Assembly: GCF_014196495.1 (NCBI RefSeq)
Contig: NZ_JACIDT010000005.1
Coordinates: forward strand, 186,001-250,000
From: Sphingobium jiangsuense
GTDB lineage: Bacteria; Pseudomonadota; Alphaproteobacteria; Sphingomonadales; Sphingomonadaceae
Length of the DNA: 64,000 bases
Direction: 5' to 3'
Positions within the stretch are counted from its first letter, which is position 1, and each line of letters begins with the position of its first letter. The notes beneath the pieces are model-generated. The model saw nothing but the letters and a program-made list of their open reading frames with translations. It had not been told where the DNA came from and did not search any database. Both the position numbers and the translations under genes were made by a program. Shown piece after piece: positions 35,401 through 44,440 of the stretch.

Positions 35401-35797
35401 CAACGAGTCCGCCGATCCGGGCGTCCGATATTTTTCGGGCATCGCGACCTACACGACCAGCTTCGCCCTGCCCAGGGGCGTGAAGCCGGGCGCGCCGCTG
35501 TCGATCGATCTCGGCGCTATCGGGGATCTGGCCGAGGTGCGGGTGAACGGGCAGCTCGCCGGGGCAAGCTGGTTCGCGCCGCATCGCCTCGATATCGGCA
35601 AATGGGTGAAGCCGGGCAGCAACAGGCTGGAGGTGAAGGTCGCCAATCTCTGGGTCAACCGCCTGATCGGCGACCAGCAATCCGGTGCGGAAAAGATCAC
35701 CTTCACCGCCGCGCCGACCTATCGCCCCGATGCGCCGCTGCGCCCGTCCGGCCTGATCGGGCCGGTCACGCTGATCGCGGAAACCGGGGACCGATGA
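32444..35797 (+). CDS. GH106 alpha-L-rhamnosidase
   Basis: A 1117-aa secreted glycosidase (signal LAALLACAASFAVPSWA). It resembles the GH106 alpha-L-rhamnosidases first described in Sphingomonas paucimobilis, which release terminal rhamnose from plant glycosides and pectic rhamnogalacturonan. Marks: the N-terminal RPRVWWHWMNGNVTKDGISK, GIGGVQNFDANL, SPGWSETGGPWVKPEDAMKK, the (beta/alpha)8 region with LLTDSIEVGASNWTPRM, GLIVYGEALENGRP and VHTSVHQPVDDKLPG, and C-terminal beta-sandwich domains ending in YTTSFALPRGVK and VRVNGQLAGASWFAPHRL. GAGGAGG lies 11 bases before the ATG, rather far. It starts the plus-strand unit that also holds dgoK and dgoA. The substrate in this locus is probably a pectin-derived oligosaccharide (inference). 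Confidence 0.92.
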   Translation: MIRKPLRLAALLACAASFAVPSWADELADGFHNPPQSARPRVWWHWMNGNVTKDGISKDLDWMQRVGIGGVQNFDANLSTPQIVPERLIYMTEPWKDAFRHAVREADARGLEFAIAASPGWSETGGPWVKPEDAMKKLVWAEAELRGGQRLKGALPAPPSITGPFQSAQFHEALPGGAEMQTLPAFYRDARVLAYPLVPKALPRPAVSEGDGSPVDAAPLLDGDLETVARIGKGDAARPGTMVLDYGKPVTVRSASLFVPHARPPFGDPDYRPALEVEQDGGWRRIGAFPLTEVATTISFAPVTGRRFRLVLAPNDAPRAPGLGEGAPGAITMDVFARPQSDTLAIGDFRLLAEARIDRFEAKAGFALVSDYNALAEKSAADLPAIDPAKVVDLTDRLRPDGTLDWTAPAGSDWRIVRMGYSLTGKTNHPATPEATGLEVDKYDPAAVRRYIETYLGLYRDAVGAEWIGKKGIRALLTDSIEVGASNWTPRMVEEFRARRGYDPVPFLPALTGAVVGSAARSDAFLHDFRQTLADLLADAHYGTIAKVAHEQGLIVYGEALENGRPVLGDDLAMRAHADVPMAALWTYNRGSAPRPTLIGDMKGAASVAHIYGQNIVSAESMTAAFAPWAFAPADLKRVIDLEFVSGVNRPIVHTSVHQPVDDKLPGLSLAIFGQYFNRHDSWAEMARPWVDYMARTGFLLQQGRDHADIAWFHGEDMPVTALFEHGEPAGLPRRHGYDFVNADILAKVLKVEGGELVAPGGARYRALYLGGSSRVMTLPTLRRIAQLAEQGATVIGAAPERSPALQDDPTAFRALVARLWSGAPVTPVGQGRVIAETDVEKALAGIGIGPDFSFAGAGPDADLRFLHRKLADGDLYFIRNGLFRPEKIEARFRVTGRQPELWRATDGTAQPLSYRTEGSQTVVSLDVGAEDAFFILFRKPADAPALTIAQPDMRPVATLSAPWKVTFQQGRGAPASLTMKTLAPLNESADPGVRYFSGIATYTTSFALPRGVKPGAPLSIDLGAIGDLAEVRVNGQLAGASWFAPHRLDIGKWVKPGSNRLEVKVANLWVNRLIGDQQSGAEKITFTAAPTYRPDAPLRPSGLIGPVTLIAETGDR

Positions 35798-35908
35798 ACG
35801 CAGTTCCGCTGCCGATCCGGCCTTTCGCACGGCACGAAGCTGTATTAGGACCGGCGGCACCCCTGCGGGGATCGCCATCCCGGACGATCGTCGGGGTGGA
35901 AAGAGGAA

Positions 35909-36145
35909 ATGACCGTGACGTCCGATCAGATGGTGGACCTGCTGCTCGCCCGCCTGGTGAAGGAGCGGGGCGGCGGAAAGTTCCGCTGGCGCCGGGTCGT
36001 CGGCCCGGTCCGCCTCTACAGCCTTGCGACGCATCCGCATTGCAACTGGGCGATCACCCCCGCCGGAACCTCGGCCGAAGTGGAGGCGGTGGAGCGGCTG
36101 GCCGACGATTTGCGCCTGTCCCATCCGATCCTGTCGGGGCGCTGA
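35909..36145 (+). CDS. Small conserved-looking hypothetical protein
   Basis: A 78-aa protein with no family recognised. It is mixed in charge, with no signal peptide or membrane helix. It has a helix-like N-terminus (SDQMVDLLLARLVKERGGGK), a strand-like middle (RWRRVVGPVRLYSLATH) and a CNWAIT segment followed by an acidic helix (AEVEAVERLADDLRLSHP). The pattern fits a compact alpha/beta fold. GAAAGAGGAA lies close before the ATG and codon use is like the neighbours, so it is probably real. It sits between the rhamnosidase gene and dgoK, 19 bases before the latter. The 111 bases before it show nothing notable. Confidence 0.65.
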   Translation: MTVTSDQMVDLLLARLVKERGGGKFRWRRVVGPVRLYSLATHPHCNWAITPAGTSAEVEAVERLADDLRLSHPILSGR

Positions 36146-36164
36146 GCCGGATGGGGCGGCGCGG

Positions 36165-37046
36165 ATGAAAGGCGGCCCCTGCCTCGCCATCGACTGGGGC
36201 ACGACCAATCGGCGCGTCCATCTGCTGGACGCGGGCGGCGCGGTGCTTTCGACCGAGCGGAGCGATCGCGGCATCCGGGCGATCGCGCCGGGCGGCTTCG
36301 GCGCGGAGATCGCCGCGCTGCGCGAGCGCTTCGGCCCGTTGCCGGTGATCGCCGCCGGAATGGTCGGCTCCACGCGCGGCATGCAGGAGGTGCCCTATGT
36401 GCCCGCTCCCGCCGACATCGCCGCGCTGGCCGCCGTGCTGGCCCCGGCGGCGGGCGTCGAGGATATGTGGATCGTGCCGGGCGTGTCCTGCCGCACGGGC
36501 GGCCATGCCGACGTGATGCGCGGGGAGGAAGTGCAGGCGCTGGGCGCGGTCGCGGCCGGGCTGGCGCCCGCCGATGCGCTGGTCTGCCAGCCGGGCACGC
36601 ACAATAAGTGGATCGAGCTGCGCGCGGGGCGCATTACCGGCTTCGCCACCGCGATGACCGGCGAGCTGTTCGCCCTGCTGCGCGACCACAGCATCCTCGC
36701 GGAGATGCTCGATGGTCCGATCGAGGACGGTCCGGCCTTTCGCGCCGGGGTGGCGGCGGCCGGGCAGGGCAATCTGCTGGAGCAACTGTTCGGTGTGCGC
36801 GCCGCCGTGCTGCTGGGCGATTTGCCCCGCACGCAGGCGGCCGCCTTTCTCAGCGGCCTGCTGATCGGCGCCGACGCGGGCGGCCGGGCGATTGCCGGGC
36901 GGACCGTGCATCTGCTCGCGGACCGGCAGCTGGGCGGCCTCTATGCCGCTGCCATCGAGGCGCTGGGCGGAGTCAGCCTGTTCATCGACAGCCGCGCCGC
37001 CTTCGCGGCGGGCATCCATTGCATAAGAGGTTTGTCCCATGTCTGA
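36165..37046 (+). CDS. dgoK: 2-dehydro-3-deoxygalactonokinase
   Basis: A 293-aa sugar-acid kinase that phosphorylates 2-keto-3-deoxygalactonate to the 6-phosphate in the De Ley-Doudoroff galactose route. Visible: the phosphate-1 loop LAIDWGTTNRRVHLLD, IAAGMVGSTRGMQEVPY, VPGVSCRTGGHADVMRGEE and VCQPGTHNKWIELRAGRI, all typical of DgoK. Its last 8 bases overlap the aldolase gene, so the two are translated together. With the dehydrogenase, lactonase and dehydratase genes at 47-57 kb it completes a way to use D-galactose. Confidence 0.93.
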   Translation: MKGGPCLAIDWGTTNRRVHLLDAGGAVLSTERSDRGIRAIAPGGFGAEIAALRERFGPLPVIAAGMVGSTRGMQEVPYVPAPADIAALAAVLAPAAGVEDMWIVPGVSCRTGGHADVMRGEEVQALGAVAAGLAPADALVCQPGTHNKWIELRAGRITGFATAMTGELFALLRDHSILAEMLDGPIEDGPAFRAGVAAAGQGNLLEQLFGVRAAVLLGDLPRTQAAAFLSGLLIGADAGGRAIAGRTVHLLADRQLGGLYAAAIEALGGVSLFIDSRAAFAAGIHCIRGLSHV

Positions 37047-37677
37047 CGCGCTGGCCCTGTTCCGTTCCGCCTTTGCCGCCTGCCCGCTGGTCGCGGTGCT
37101 GCGCGGCGTGACGCCGGGCGAGATCGACGCCATCGGCGACGCGCTGGTCGAGGCGGGCATCCGCATCATCGAGGTGCCGCTCAACTCGCCCGATCCCTAT
37201 GACAGCATCGCCCGGCTGGCCCGCCGCCATGGTGACGGCGCGCTGATCGGCGCGGGCACGGTGCTGACGGCCGATCAGGCCGCGCGGGTCGCGGGCGCGG
37301 GCGGGCGGCTGATGGTGTCGCCCAATGCCGATGGCGCGGTGATCGCGGCGAGCGTCGCCGCGGGCATGGTCGCGCTGCCCGGCTTCTTCACCCCGACCGA
37401 GGGTTTCGCGGCGCTGGCGGCGGGCGCGCATGGGCTGAAGCTCTTCCCCGCCGAAGGGGCGAGCCCCGCCTTCCTGAAGGCGCAGCGCGCGGTGCTGCCG
37501 CCCGAGGTGCCGGTGCTGGCGGTGGGCGGGATCACGCCGGAGGTGATGCCCGCATGGCGCGCGGTGGGGGCGGACGGCTTCGGCCTCGGCTCCAACCTCT
37601 ATCGCGCGGGCAAGCCGGCGGCCGAGGTGGCGGCGGACGCGGCGGCCTTCGTGGCGGCGGCGCGGGCGCCGCGCTGA
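37039..37677 (+). CDS. dgoA: 2-dehydro-3-deoxy-6-phosphogalactonate aldolase
   Basis: A 212-aa class-I aldolase of the KDPG/KDPGal family, giving pyruvate and glyceraldehyde 3-phosphate. It shows CPLVAVLRGVTPGEIDAIGD, the catalytic Glu in IIEVPLNSPDP, GAGTVLTADQAARVAGAGG, and the Schiff-base Lys in HGLKLFPAEGASP, followed by LAVGGITPEVMPAW. The close link to dgoK and the LFPAE form of the Lys motif favour KDPGal over KDPG. It is the last gene of the plus-strand unit, meeting the minus-strand glycoside hydrolase tail to tail 13 bases on. Confidence 0.92.
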   Translation: MSDALALFRSAFAACPLVAVLRGVTPGEIDAIGDALVEAGIRIIEVPLNSPDPYDSIARLARRHGDGALIGAGTVLTADQAARVAGAGGRLMVSPNADGAVIAASVAAGMVALPGFFTPTEGFAALAAGAHGLKLFPAEGASPAFLKAQRAVLPPEVPVLAVGGITPEVMPAWRAVGADGFGLGSNLYRAGKPAAEVAADAAAFVAAARAPR

Positions 37678-37690
37678 GCGCGGCCGCCGC

Positions 37691-39748
37691 CTATTTACCG
37701 AAGACCTTGAATTCCACCAGCCGGACGGCGCGGCCCCTGGGCTGGCGGAAGGCCAGCCGGATCCGGCTCGCCTTGACCGGCCGCCACTGCACCGGCGTCA
37801 CCCCGTTGGCGAGCGGCCTGCCCTGCGGCCGGGCGAGGGCCTGCCAGCGGCCGTCGATCCATGCCTCGATCCGATAGTCGAGCGGCGCGGCGAAGCGCTT
37901 GGCGTCGGCGAAGAAGGCCAACTCCGCGCGGGCCATGTCGATCGGCTTGCCGAAATCGATCGCATACCATTGCTCGGCGGGCGAGGGGGCGGACGACCAG
38001 CCATTGGGCAGTTCGGGGAAGAACCACAGCCGCCCGTCGATCGCATCGTGCAGATTTTCCGCCTCGGTGCCGCTGGAGGCCGAACCGATCGGGAAGCGCC
38101 CGCGCACCAGCTGCACCGCGCGGTTGATCGGCCGCGCGGGCTCCGGCGGTGCGGCGCGGGGCAGGTCCACCGTCAGGCGGCCCAGCGTTTCCCGCCGGGC
38201 GACCTCGCGCCCGTCCACCTCGATCGCCAGCCCCTTGCCCCGGCGATAGCGCGTGCCGTCGCTGTCCCAGCGGATCGCGATAAGGTGGCCGTGATAGGGG
38301 ACGTTCTCGACCCGGAACCAGTCGAGCGCCTGCGGATCGCCCTCCGGGGGCAGCAGCGGGTTCACCTCCAGCACGTCGTCGGCGCGGGGGCGGATGCCGA
38401 CCGGCCCGGTCAGGATCAGGTCGACATAGCCCGAATGGAAATAATGATGGCTGCGGTCGAGGCCGACGATCGGCCGGCCGGTTTCGGGGTGATAATCCTC
38501 CTCCAGATCCAGCCGGTCGCCCTGATAATGCAGCGCCGTATATTGGCGCAGCAGGCGCATATAGTCGCTGCGCGTCACCGGACCGCGCTCGCGGTAATGA
38601 TCGAGCAGATTGGCCATCGCGTGCAGCACCTGCGTCGTCTGATAGGGCCAGACGGGGCCGTTCCACTGGCATTCGGGCGCATCGCCGAGATAGCGGTACT
38701 GGCGCATATAATGCTCATAGCCCGCCTCCACCGTGCGCATGCCCGCCTTGCCCGCGAGCGAGGCGGGGGAGAGCAGATGCGTCCAGGCCGCCGCGTAACG
38801 GGCATCGTCGGGCACCAGATCGAACATCCACGGCAGATAGCCGACCAGCTCCCGATTGCGGATCGGCGCCCAATATTTCACATGCTCGTTGTCGACCTGA
38901 TAGCGGTCGATGAAATGGGTGAGGCGCTCGCTCCACAGATCGGCGAGCAGGCGGGCGCGCAGCGCCTCGGCGCGGGCGGCATGGTCGCGGGCCATCGCCG
39001 CATCGCCCGCCATTTCCGCCAGGCGGGCAAGCGCGCGGGCATTGGCGGCCATATAGCTGTTGATCGACGGGCGGAAGCTGTCGCCGCCGCGAAACCCGTC
39101 CTTGCCGCCCGATGCGTCGATGGAGGACACCGTATATTCGGTCGCGTCGAGCAGCGGCTCGACGAAATAGAGGCCCTTGGCGAAGTCGAACTTCTCGTCC
39201 CACAGGCGATAGATGTGCCGCATCACCGGCAGGTGCCGCAGCGCGGCTTCGCGGTCGCCGTCGACGAGAAAGCGGCCCCAGACGGAGTCCGCCATATGGT
39301 CGGTGAAATGGCGGTCGTTGCCGCCCCGGTACATGAAATTCACATAGTCGTCGGCAGGGCGCCGGTCGCGCAGCCAGCGCCCTTCGCCGAGGTGAAAGCC
39401 GGTCGCGTCGTTGAGGCTGGCATAGGGTTCGCGCTGCCACGGCACATCGTCGAGGAACTCGGTCGAAATATAGCCTTCCTCGCCCAGATCGCGCTGATGC
39501 GCGCGATAGAGCGCCCAGCGATAATAATAGACCGCGTCGATCTTCGGATCGGCGGTTTCGAGGAAGGGGATGCGGTCCTCATACCAGCGGGCGTCATTGC
39601 CGAAGCGCTCGGCCGCGATGCGGTGGCGGTCCAGACCGGACGGGGGAAGAGGGGAAGGAGGGGCGGCCGTGCCTGCGGCCCCGGCGGTCAGCAGCGCGGC
39701 GGCCGCGAGCAGGGTGGCGGCGAGACGGCCGAAGGGGCGGCGGGGCAT
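37691..39748 (-). CDS. (Alpha/alpha)6-type glycoside hydrolase with discoidin-like C-terminus
   Basis: A 685-aa secreted protein (signal LAATLLAAAALLTAGAAGTA). Residues about 40-510 look like a six-hairpin glycosidase of the MGH1/GH63-like kind: VYYYRWALYRAHQRDLGEEG, YVNFMYRGGNDRHFTDHMAD, FRPSINSYMAANARALARLA, CQWNGPVWPYQTTQVLHAMA and HHYFHSGYVDLILTGPVGI. Residues about 550-685 look like an F5/8-type discoidin (carbohydrate-binding) sandwich. The start at 39748 is fixed by GGGAGGACAAGC before the ATG. It follows the TBDR gene on the minus strand. Family number, substrate and catalytic acids cannot be given with certainty; an exo-acting alpha-glycosidase on pectic side chains is inferred from context. 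Confidence 0.72.
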   Translation of the reverse strand: MPRRPFGRLAATLLAAAALLTAGAAGTAAPPSPLPPSGLDRHRIAAERFGNDARWYEDRIPFLETADPKIDAVYYYRWALYRAHQRDLGEEGYISTEFLDDVPWQREPYASLNDATGFHLGEGRWLRDRRPADDYVNFMYRGGNDRHFTDHMADSVWGRFLVDGDREAALRHLPVMRHIYRLWDEKFDFAKGLYFVEPLLDATEYTVSSIDASGGKDGFRGGDSFRPSINSYMAANARALARLAEMAGDAAMARDHAARAEALRARLLADLWSERLTHFIDRYQVDNEHVKYWAPIRNRELVGYLPWMFDLVPDDARYAAAWTHLLSPASLAGKAGMRTVEAGYEHYMRQYRYLGDAPECQWNGPVWPYQTTQVLHAMANLLDHYRERGPVTRSDYMRLLRQYTALHYQGDRLDLEEDYHPETGRPIVGLDRSHHYFHSGYVDLILTGPVGIRPRADDVLEVNPLLPPEGDPQALDWFRVENVPYHGHLIAIRWDSDGTRYRRGKGLAIEVDGREVARRETLGRLTVDLPRAAPPEPARPINRAVQLVRGRFPIGSASSGTEAENLHDAIDGRLWFFPELPNGWSSAPSPAEQWYAIDFGKPIDMARAELAFFADAKRFAAPLDYRIEAWIDGRWQALARPQGRPLANGVTPVQWRPVKASRIRLAFRQPRGRAVRLVEFKVFGK

Positions 39749-39861
39749 GCTTGTCCTCCCGTTTCGGAAAAAAGCGACGGCCATGAGGGAAGTGGAGAAG
39801 CTTCCGCCATGGCCGCCGGGGAACGGGATGCGGGGGGAGAACCTGCATCCCTGGGCATGGA

Positions 39862-42674
39862 TCAGTCGAAGGTGTAGCGGACGCCCAGCGCGAAGGTGCG
39901 CGCCAGCAGCGTGGTGCCCAGATTATATTTCTCGGCGTCGCCCGCGCTGTCGAACCGGTAATAGGTCTGCTGCTTCGACTTGGTGATGTTCACCGCGTCG
40001 AAGGTCAGGCCCAGCCTGTCCGAGAGGTTCCAGGTCAGCTGGAAATCGAGGCTCTTTTCCGGGGTGCGCCACACGCCGATCGGGTTGGCGAACAGCCGCG
40101 CCTCGTTGTTGGCGAGGAAGGCCTTGCGCCAGATGTAGGAGAGGCGCGCGCCGATCGGTCCGTTATCATAGGCCAGCGTCGCATTGTAGGAGAGGTCCGA
40201 CACGCCGAAGAAGGACGAGGAGGACTGGCCGATGATGTTGCCCGCCCCGTCGCTTTCCGGGATGTTCTGGTTGGAATCGAGGATCGTCAGGCTGCCGACG
40301 AAGCCCAGCCCGTCCAGCGGCCCCGGCAGATAGTGCGGGAAATAGGTGACGCCCACTTCCACGCCCTTCAGCACGCCGTTGGACGCGTTGACCGGACGGG
40401 TGATCGCGAAATTGTCGGTCGCCCCGGCGATGATGCCGTTGTTGGGGATATATTCCATGATGGTGAGCGGCACCACCAGCCCCTCGATCTCGCGCCGGAA
40501 ACCGGTGACGTAGATCGCGCTGTCGCGGTCGAAATACCATTCGAGGGCGAGGTCGTAATTCTTCGAATGGGTCGGCTTCAGCGTCGCCGTGCCCGCCGTG
40601 CCGCTGCCATAGCCCACATTGGTGAGGTCGCCGGTCAGCGTGTAGTTGGGGTTGATGTCGGTGAAATTGGGCCGTCGCAGCGTTTCGCCATAGTTGAACC
40701 GCACGCGCAGGGTATCGGTGATCTCGTAGCGGGCGGTGAAGCTCGGCAGGAATTTCTTCGACTGGCTCGACACGCGGGTCAGCGCGCCGTTGTTGTAGCG
40801 GTCGAAGAAATTATAGTTGGTGTCGATCGTCACGAAGCGCACGCCGCCCTGCACTTTCAGCGGACGGCCGAAGATCGACAGCTCCCCGTCGGCCTGCGCA
40901 TAGAGCGAGATGGTGTTCTCGTCGATGTCGAACACCTTCTGGAGCGCGAGCTGGTCCGATGTCCTCACGCCGTAGAGCGAGCGGATGGTGTCGGCGTTCT
41001 TGTGGAGCCAGTATCCGTTCGGCAGCACCCAGCTGGTCGGAATGTCGCCCCGGCCCTCGAAGAAGTCCGAATTGGTGAAATAGGCGCCTTCGTCCAGCGT
41101 CGAGAAGTTGACGAGGCCGGGCGCGCCGGCGTCCTGCGTGCGCACCGAGGTCGCCGCCTTGCGGTCGTCATAGCGGAAGCCCGCCTTGATCCGGCGCAGG
41201 AAGCCCTCGTCCCAGCCATAGTCGCCGTCGAGCGTGAAGGTGATCGCGCTGCCCTTGTCCTTCGACGCATTGTCGTAGAACTGCGCCAGATTCCAGACAC
41301 TGGGGTCGGTCAGCAGCGAATCGTCGTCGAAATGATAGGAGGGGATGCCGCCGCCCGCGTTGAAATCGGCCGAGATCGAGTTGGCGACGCGATCGGTCCG
41401 CAGCGCGATGAACGAGGTCTTGTAGGTGCTGGTCTGATAGGCGAGGTCGGCGACGATCCTGCCCTGTTCGCCCAGATCCCATTTGCCGTTCAGCGCATAG
41501 ACGAAGCTGTCGGTCTTGTTCTTCGTGAAGTCGCCGCTGTTGAAGCCGTATACGTCGGCCACGCCGGTGCGGGATTTCACGATGTTGGTGCCGTCATACA
41601 GCTCGACGGTGCCGGGGTTGCCCCACCAGTCGACGAAGCTGAACTGAAGGCTGTTGAACGTCTCGCCCCGGAAACCCGCATAGAACACCTCGGCGGTGTA
41701 GACCGAGCTGCTGTTGGGCGCCCATTGCAGCGCGACGTTGAACGAGGGCCGCTCGCGCTTGCCGTAGAGGTCGGAGCTGAAGATCGCATCGCGCGAGAGA
41801 TAATAGGGCACGTCGACGCCGTTGATGTTCAGTGTCGAGCCCGGCGCGGTGGGCAGGCCGTAATTGAGGCCGGGGGTCCAGTTCTCGTTGTCCGCGCCGG
41901 GGAAGATGCGCTCCAGCGGCGAGAGGCCGGAGCCGGCGGTCGGATTTTCCGTCGCGAACGGCACCATGGCGCCCGCCGTCACGGTCATGTCGCGATATTT
42001 GGTCCGGGTATAGCTGCCGTTGACGAGGATGCCGATGTCGCCGATGCCGGTTTCCCAGCGGTTGGAGATCAGCAGCGCGGCGTTGGGATTATAGCTGTCG
42101 GCCTGTTCGTTGTAGATGCCGCGCACCAGGCCCGAAATGGCGAAGCCGTCGAAATCGAGCGGGTGGCGACGTTGACCTGCCCGGCAAGGCCGGTTTCGAT
42201 CTGGTCGGCCGAGCGGGTCTTGTAGACGTCGACCTGGCGCACGAGGTTGGCGGAAATATCCTGAAGCGAGAAGGACTGGCCGGCCGCGGTGAAGATGTTG
42301 CGGCCGTTCAGCGTGGTGAGCGCGTCGGGCAGGCCGCGGATGGAGATGGCCGCCGCCTCGCCGCCGGTGCGGTTCGTCACCTGGATGCCGGTGACGCGCT
42401 GGAGCGCCTCCACCACATTATTGTCCGGCAGCTTGCCGACATCCTCGGACACGATCGAATCGACGATCTGGGTCGATTCCTTGCGCACGTTGAGCGCGCC
42501 GACGATCGACGCGCGAACGCCCGTGACGATGATCTCGCCCGCGTCCACATCCGCCTGATCGCTTTGGGAAACCGCGCTTTGCGGCTGGCTGGCCCCGGCC
42601 TGCGCATGGGCTGCGCCCGCCGTCAGCAGCGCGGCGATGGACGCGGAACAAAGGGTAATCGGCTTGAGATTCAT
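39862..42674 (-). pseudogene. TonB-dependent receptor with a frameshift near 42160
   Basis: A carbohydrate-type TBDR of about 935 residues read in two frames. The N-terminal part from ATG 42674 (GGGAGG upstream) has a signal peptide (SIAALLTAGAAHAQ), TonB box EIIVTGVRAS and plug (KLPDNNVVEALQRVTGIQVT, GLPDALTTLNGRNIFTA, LVRQVDVYKTRSADQIETGL) and runs to GQVNVATR. At about 42158-42166 the frame breaks; the matching continuation LDFDGFAISGLVRGIYNEQA is one frame over and then runs unbroken to the barrel end TFALGVRYTFD at 39862. One lost base, or a 7-base loss at the GCGGGTGG stretch, explains it. Either the receptor is inactivated or the base is a sequencing error. It heads the unit with the glycosidase and is preceded by motif G2. 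Confidence 0.85.
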
Positions 42675-42715
42675 TTCCATCCTCCCCATGAACCGGCCCT
42701 TTGCCGGCCCATAAT

Positions 42716-42731
42716 TACTCGGACTATTTAT
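42716..42731 (+). promoter_or_regulatory. FadR/GntR-type motif G2 upstream of the arabinan TBDR
   Basis: TACTCGGACTATTTAT, similar to G1 and G4 with one change in the GT half, lies 42 bases upstream of the TBDR start (minus-strand gene). The flanking 42675-42870 is AT-rich and is presumably the TBDR promoter region. Confidence 0.5.
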
Positions 42732-42876
42732 TCTTGAGAAAGATCCGGTGCAAGAGAGAATATCGCGCCTGGCAGAACGAGGGTCGAACTGTTGCATCAA
42801 TGCAGCACGTCAAAGAAATAGGTTTAATATCAGATGTTTATTTATGATATCCAGTAGGCGCCCACGCAAAAGCAAC

Positions 42877-42901
42877 GGGGGAAGGATGCACTCCCTCCCC
42901 C
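42877..42901 (-). terminator. Candidate terminator after the GH43 gene
   Basis: On the minus strand GGGGGAGGGA pairs with TCCTTCCCCC (one mismatch) over a five-base loop, about 40 bases after the stop of the GH43 gene, followed by GTTGCTTTTG. The T-run is short, so this is moderate evidence. Confidence 0.5.
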
Positions 42902-42940
42902 GCCGGATGAATATATTTTGCCGAACTTAAAGGCCGGGAC

Positions 42941-44371
42941 TCAGTCGATCCGCCAGCCCGACGCCTTGCTGCCGCGCGGCGCGAGGAGGATGCGATTCCC
43001 TTTCACCGCCAGCGCCTTGCCCGGCACGGCGACGGCGATGAAGCGTTCCGTCCCGTCATCCTTTACCCGGAGGAATTGGCTGCGCCGTGCAAAGGCCGGG
43101 CTGCCGTCGTCGGCCGCCAGCGCAACCGCGCCGTCGGCATTGGCCACGATGCGGAGGTCCGGCCGGGTGATCGGGGCGAGGCGGACGGTCTCCGTCCCGT
43201 CGCCGACGGGCAGCATGCGGAATTGCGTCGCGGGCAGCGACGGCGCCGCGCCGCACTGCAGGCCGCGCTCGTCATGGAACAGGAAGCTGCCCGCGTCGCC
43301 CGAAGGCGACAGGCGTTCGGGCAGCGGGCCATTGCCCACCGGTATGCCGAAATCCGGCGTGCCGTCGGGCTTGTAGTAGAGCCGCTGGATGCGGGTGTGG
43401 CGATTGGGGTCGAACAGCGGATCGCCGCTGATCGCCTCATAATCGCGGCCGTGATAGACCAGAATGTCGCGGCCCTGTTCGTCCACGGTGAAGCTGTTGT
43501 GGCCGGGGCCGTAGACGCCGGTTTCGCGATTGGTGACGAACACCGGCTCCGGCGACTTCACCCAGACGTCCGGATCCATGATGTCGGCGTCGGCGGGCGC
43601 GGTCAGCAGGCCGAGGCAATAGCGCGCGTCGGTGGCGCTGGCCGAATAGGTCATGAACAGCCGTCCGTTGCGCTCCAGCACCGCCGGGGCCTCGGCCACC
43701 TTGAACCCCCGGATTTCCCAGTCGAGCGTCGGCACCGTCAGCCGCGTCGGCCTGGCGCCCAGCGTCAGCGGCGTGGCCAGCGGCGCGAGATAGAGGTTGG
43801 AATTGGTCTCGATCCCCGGCTCGCGCTGCGCCCATGCGACATAGCGGACGCCGCGATGGACAAAGACGGTCGAATCGAGGTTGAAGCTGTCCCACGGCGT
43901 CTGGAACTGGCCGAGCACCGACCATGTGCCGGTCATCGGATCCGCCCCGTCGCAGGCGACGGCATAGGTGCGGATGCGGAACACATCCTCGCCGCCGCCG
44001 CTGGGACCGGCGGCGAAATACATGATCCAGCGCCCGTCGATATTGTGCAGTTCCGGCGCCCAGAGAAAGCCGGACATCGGCCCGCTCGCCTGATGGCGCC
44101 ACAGCACCACTTCCTCCGCCGTGGCGAGGCCCGCCAGCGTGCGCGACCGGCGCAGCACCAGCCGGTCATATTCGGGCACGGAGCCGGTCATGTAATAATA
44201 GCCGTCGTCATGGCGGAAGATCTGCGCGTCGGCGCGCTGCTTCACCAGCGGGTTGACCGCGCCCGCGCCCGCATTCGCCTGCGCGGGGGAGGCCGCGCGG
44301 GCGAGGCGGGGCGCGGCGGAAAGGGCGGCGGTGGTGGCGATGAAACCGCGTCGGGACAGGGAAAGGGTCAT
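42941..44371 (-). CDS. GH43-family arabinofuranosidase-type enzyme with Tat-like signal
   Basis: A 476-aa secreted protein. The N-terminus LSRRGFIATTAALSAAPRLA looks like a twin-arginine signal. The five-bladed propeller of GH43 is shown by ADAQIFRHDDGYYYMTGSV (catalytic base Asp), FLWAPELHNIDGRWIMYFA, LDSTVFVHRGVRYVAWAQRE, VAEAPAVLERNGRLFMTYSA (acid Glu) and GPGHNSFTVDEQGRDILVYH. The last 120 residues form an extra beta-rich domain that may bind sugar (AbfB-like, uncertain). Related enzymes are exo-alpha-1,5-L-arabinofuranosidases. The start has GGAG upstream. It is the last gene of the minus-strand arabinose unit, 69 bases after the second GH43. Confidence 0.87.
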   Translation of the reverse strand: MTLSLSRRGFIATTAALSAAPRLARAASPAQANAGAGAVNPLVKQRADAQIFRHDDGYYYMTGSVPEYDRLVLRRSRTLAGLATAEEVVLWRHQASGPMSGFLWAPELHNIDGRWIMYFAAGPSGGGEDVFRIRTYAVACDGADPMTGTWSVLGQFQTPWDSFNLDSTVFVHRGVRYVAWAQREPGIETNSNLYLAPLATPLTLGARPTRLTVPTLDWEIRGFKVAEAPAVLERNGRLFMTYSASATDARYCLGLLTAPADADIMDPDVWVKSPEPVFVTNRETGVYGPGHNSFTVDEQGRDILVYHGRDYEAISGDPLFDPNRHTRIQRLYYKPDGTPDFGIPVGNGPLPERLSPSGDAGSFLFHDERGLQCGAAPSLPATQFRMLPVGDGTETVRLAPITRPDLRIVANADGAVALAADDGSPAFARRSQFLRVKDDGTERFIAVAVPGKALAVKGNRILLAPRGSKASGWRID

Positions 44372-44440
44372 GCTCGATACTCCGATTGGTTCCTCATGAA
44401 AGGCGGCGGGCGAAGGGAAGGGGCGCTTTGGTTCGCTCCG

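Noticed and set aside
32405..36382. 1325-codon minus-strand open frame opposite GH106
   Set aside because: It spans several clear plus-strand genes and shows only Arg/Gly/Ala/His-rich sequence without domains.
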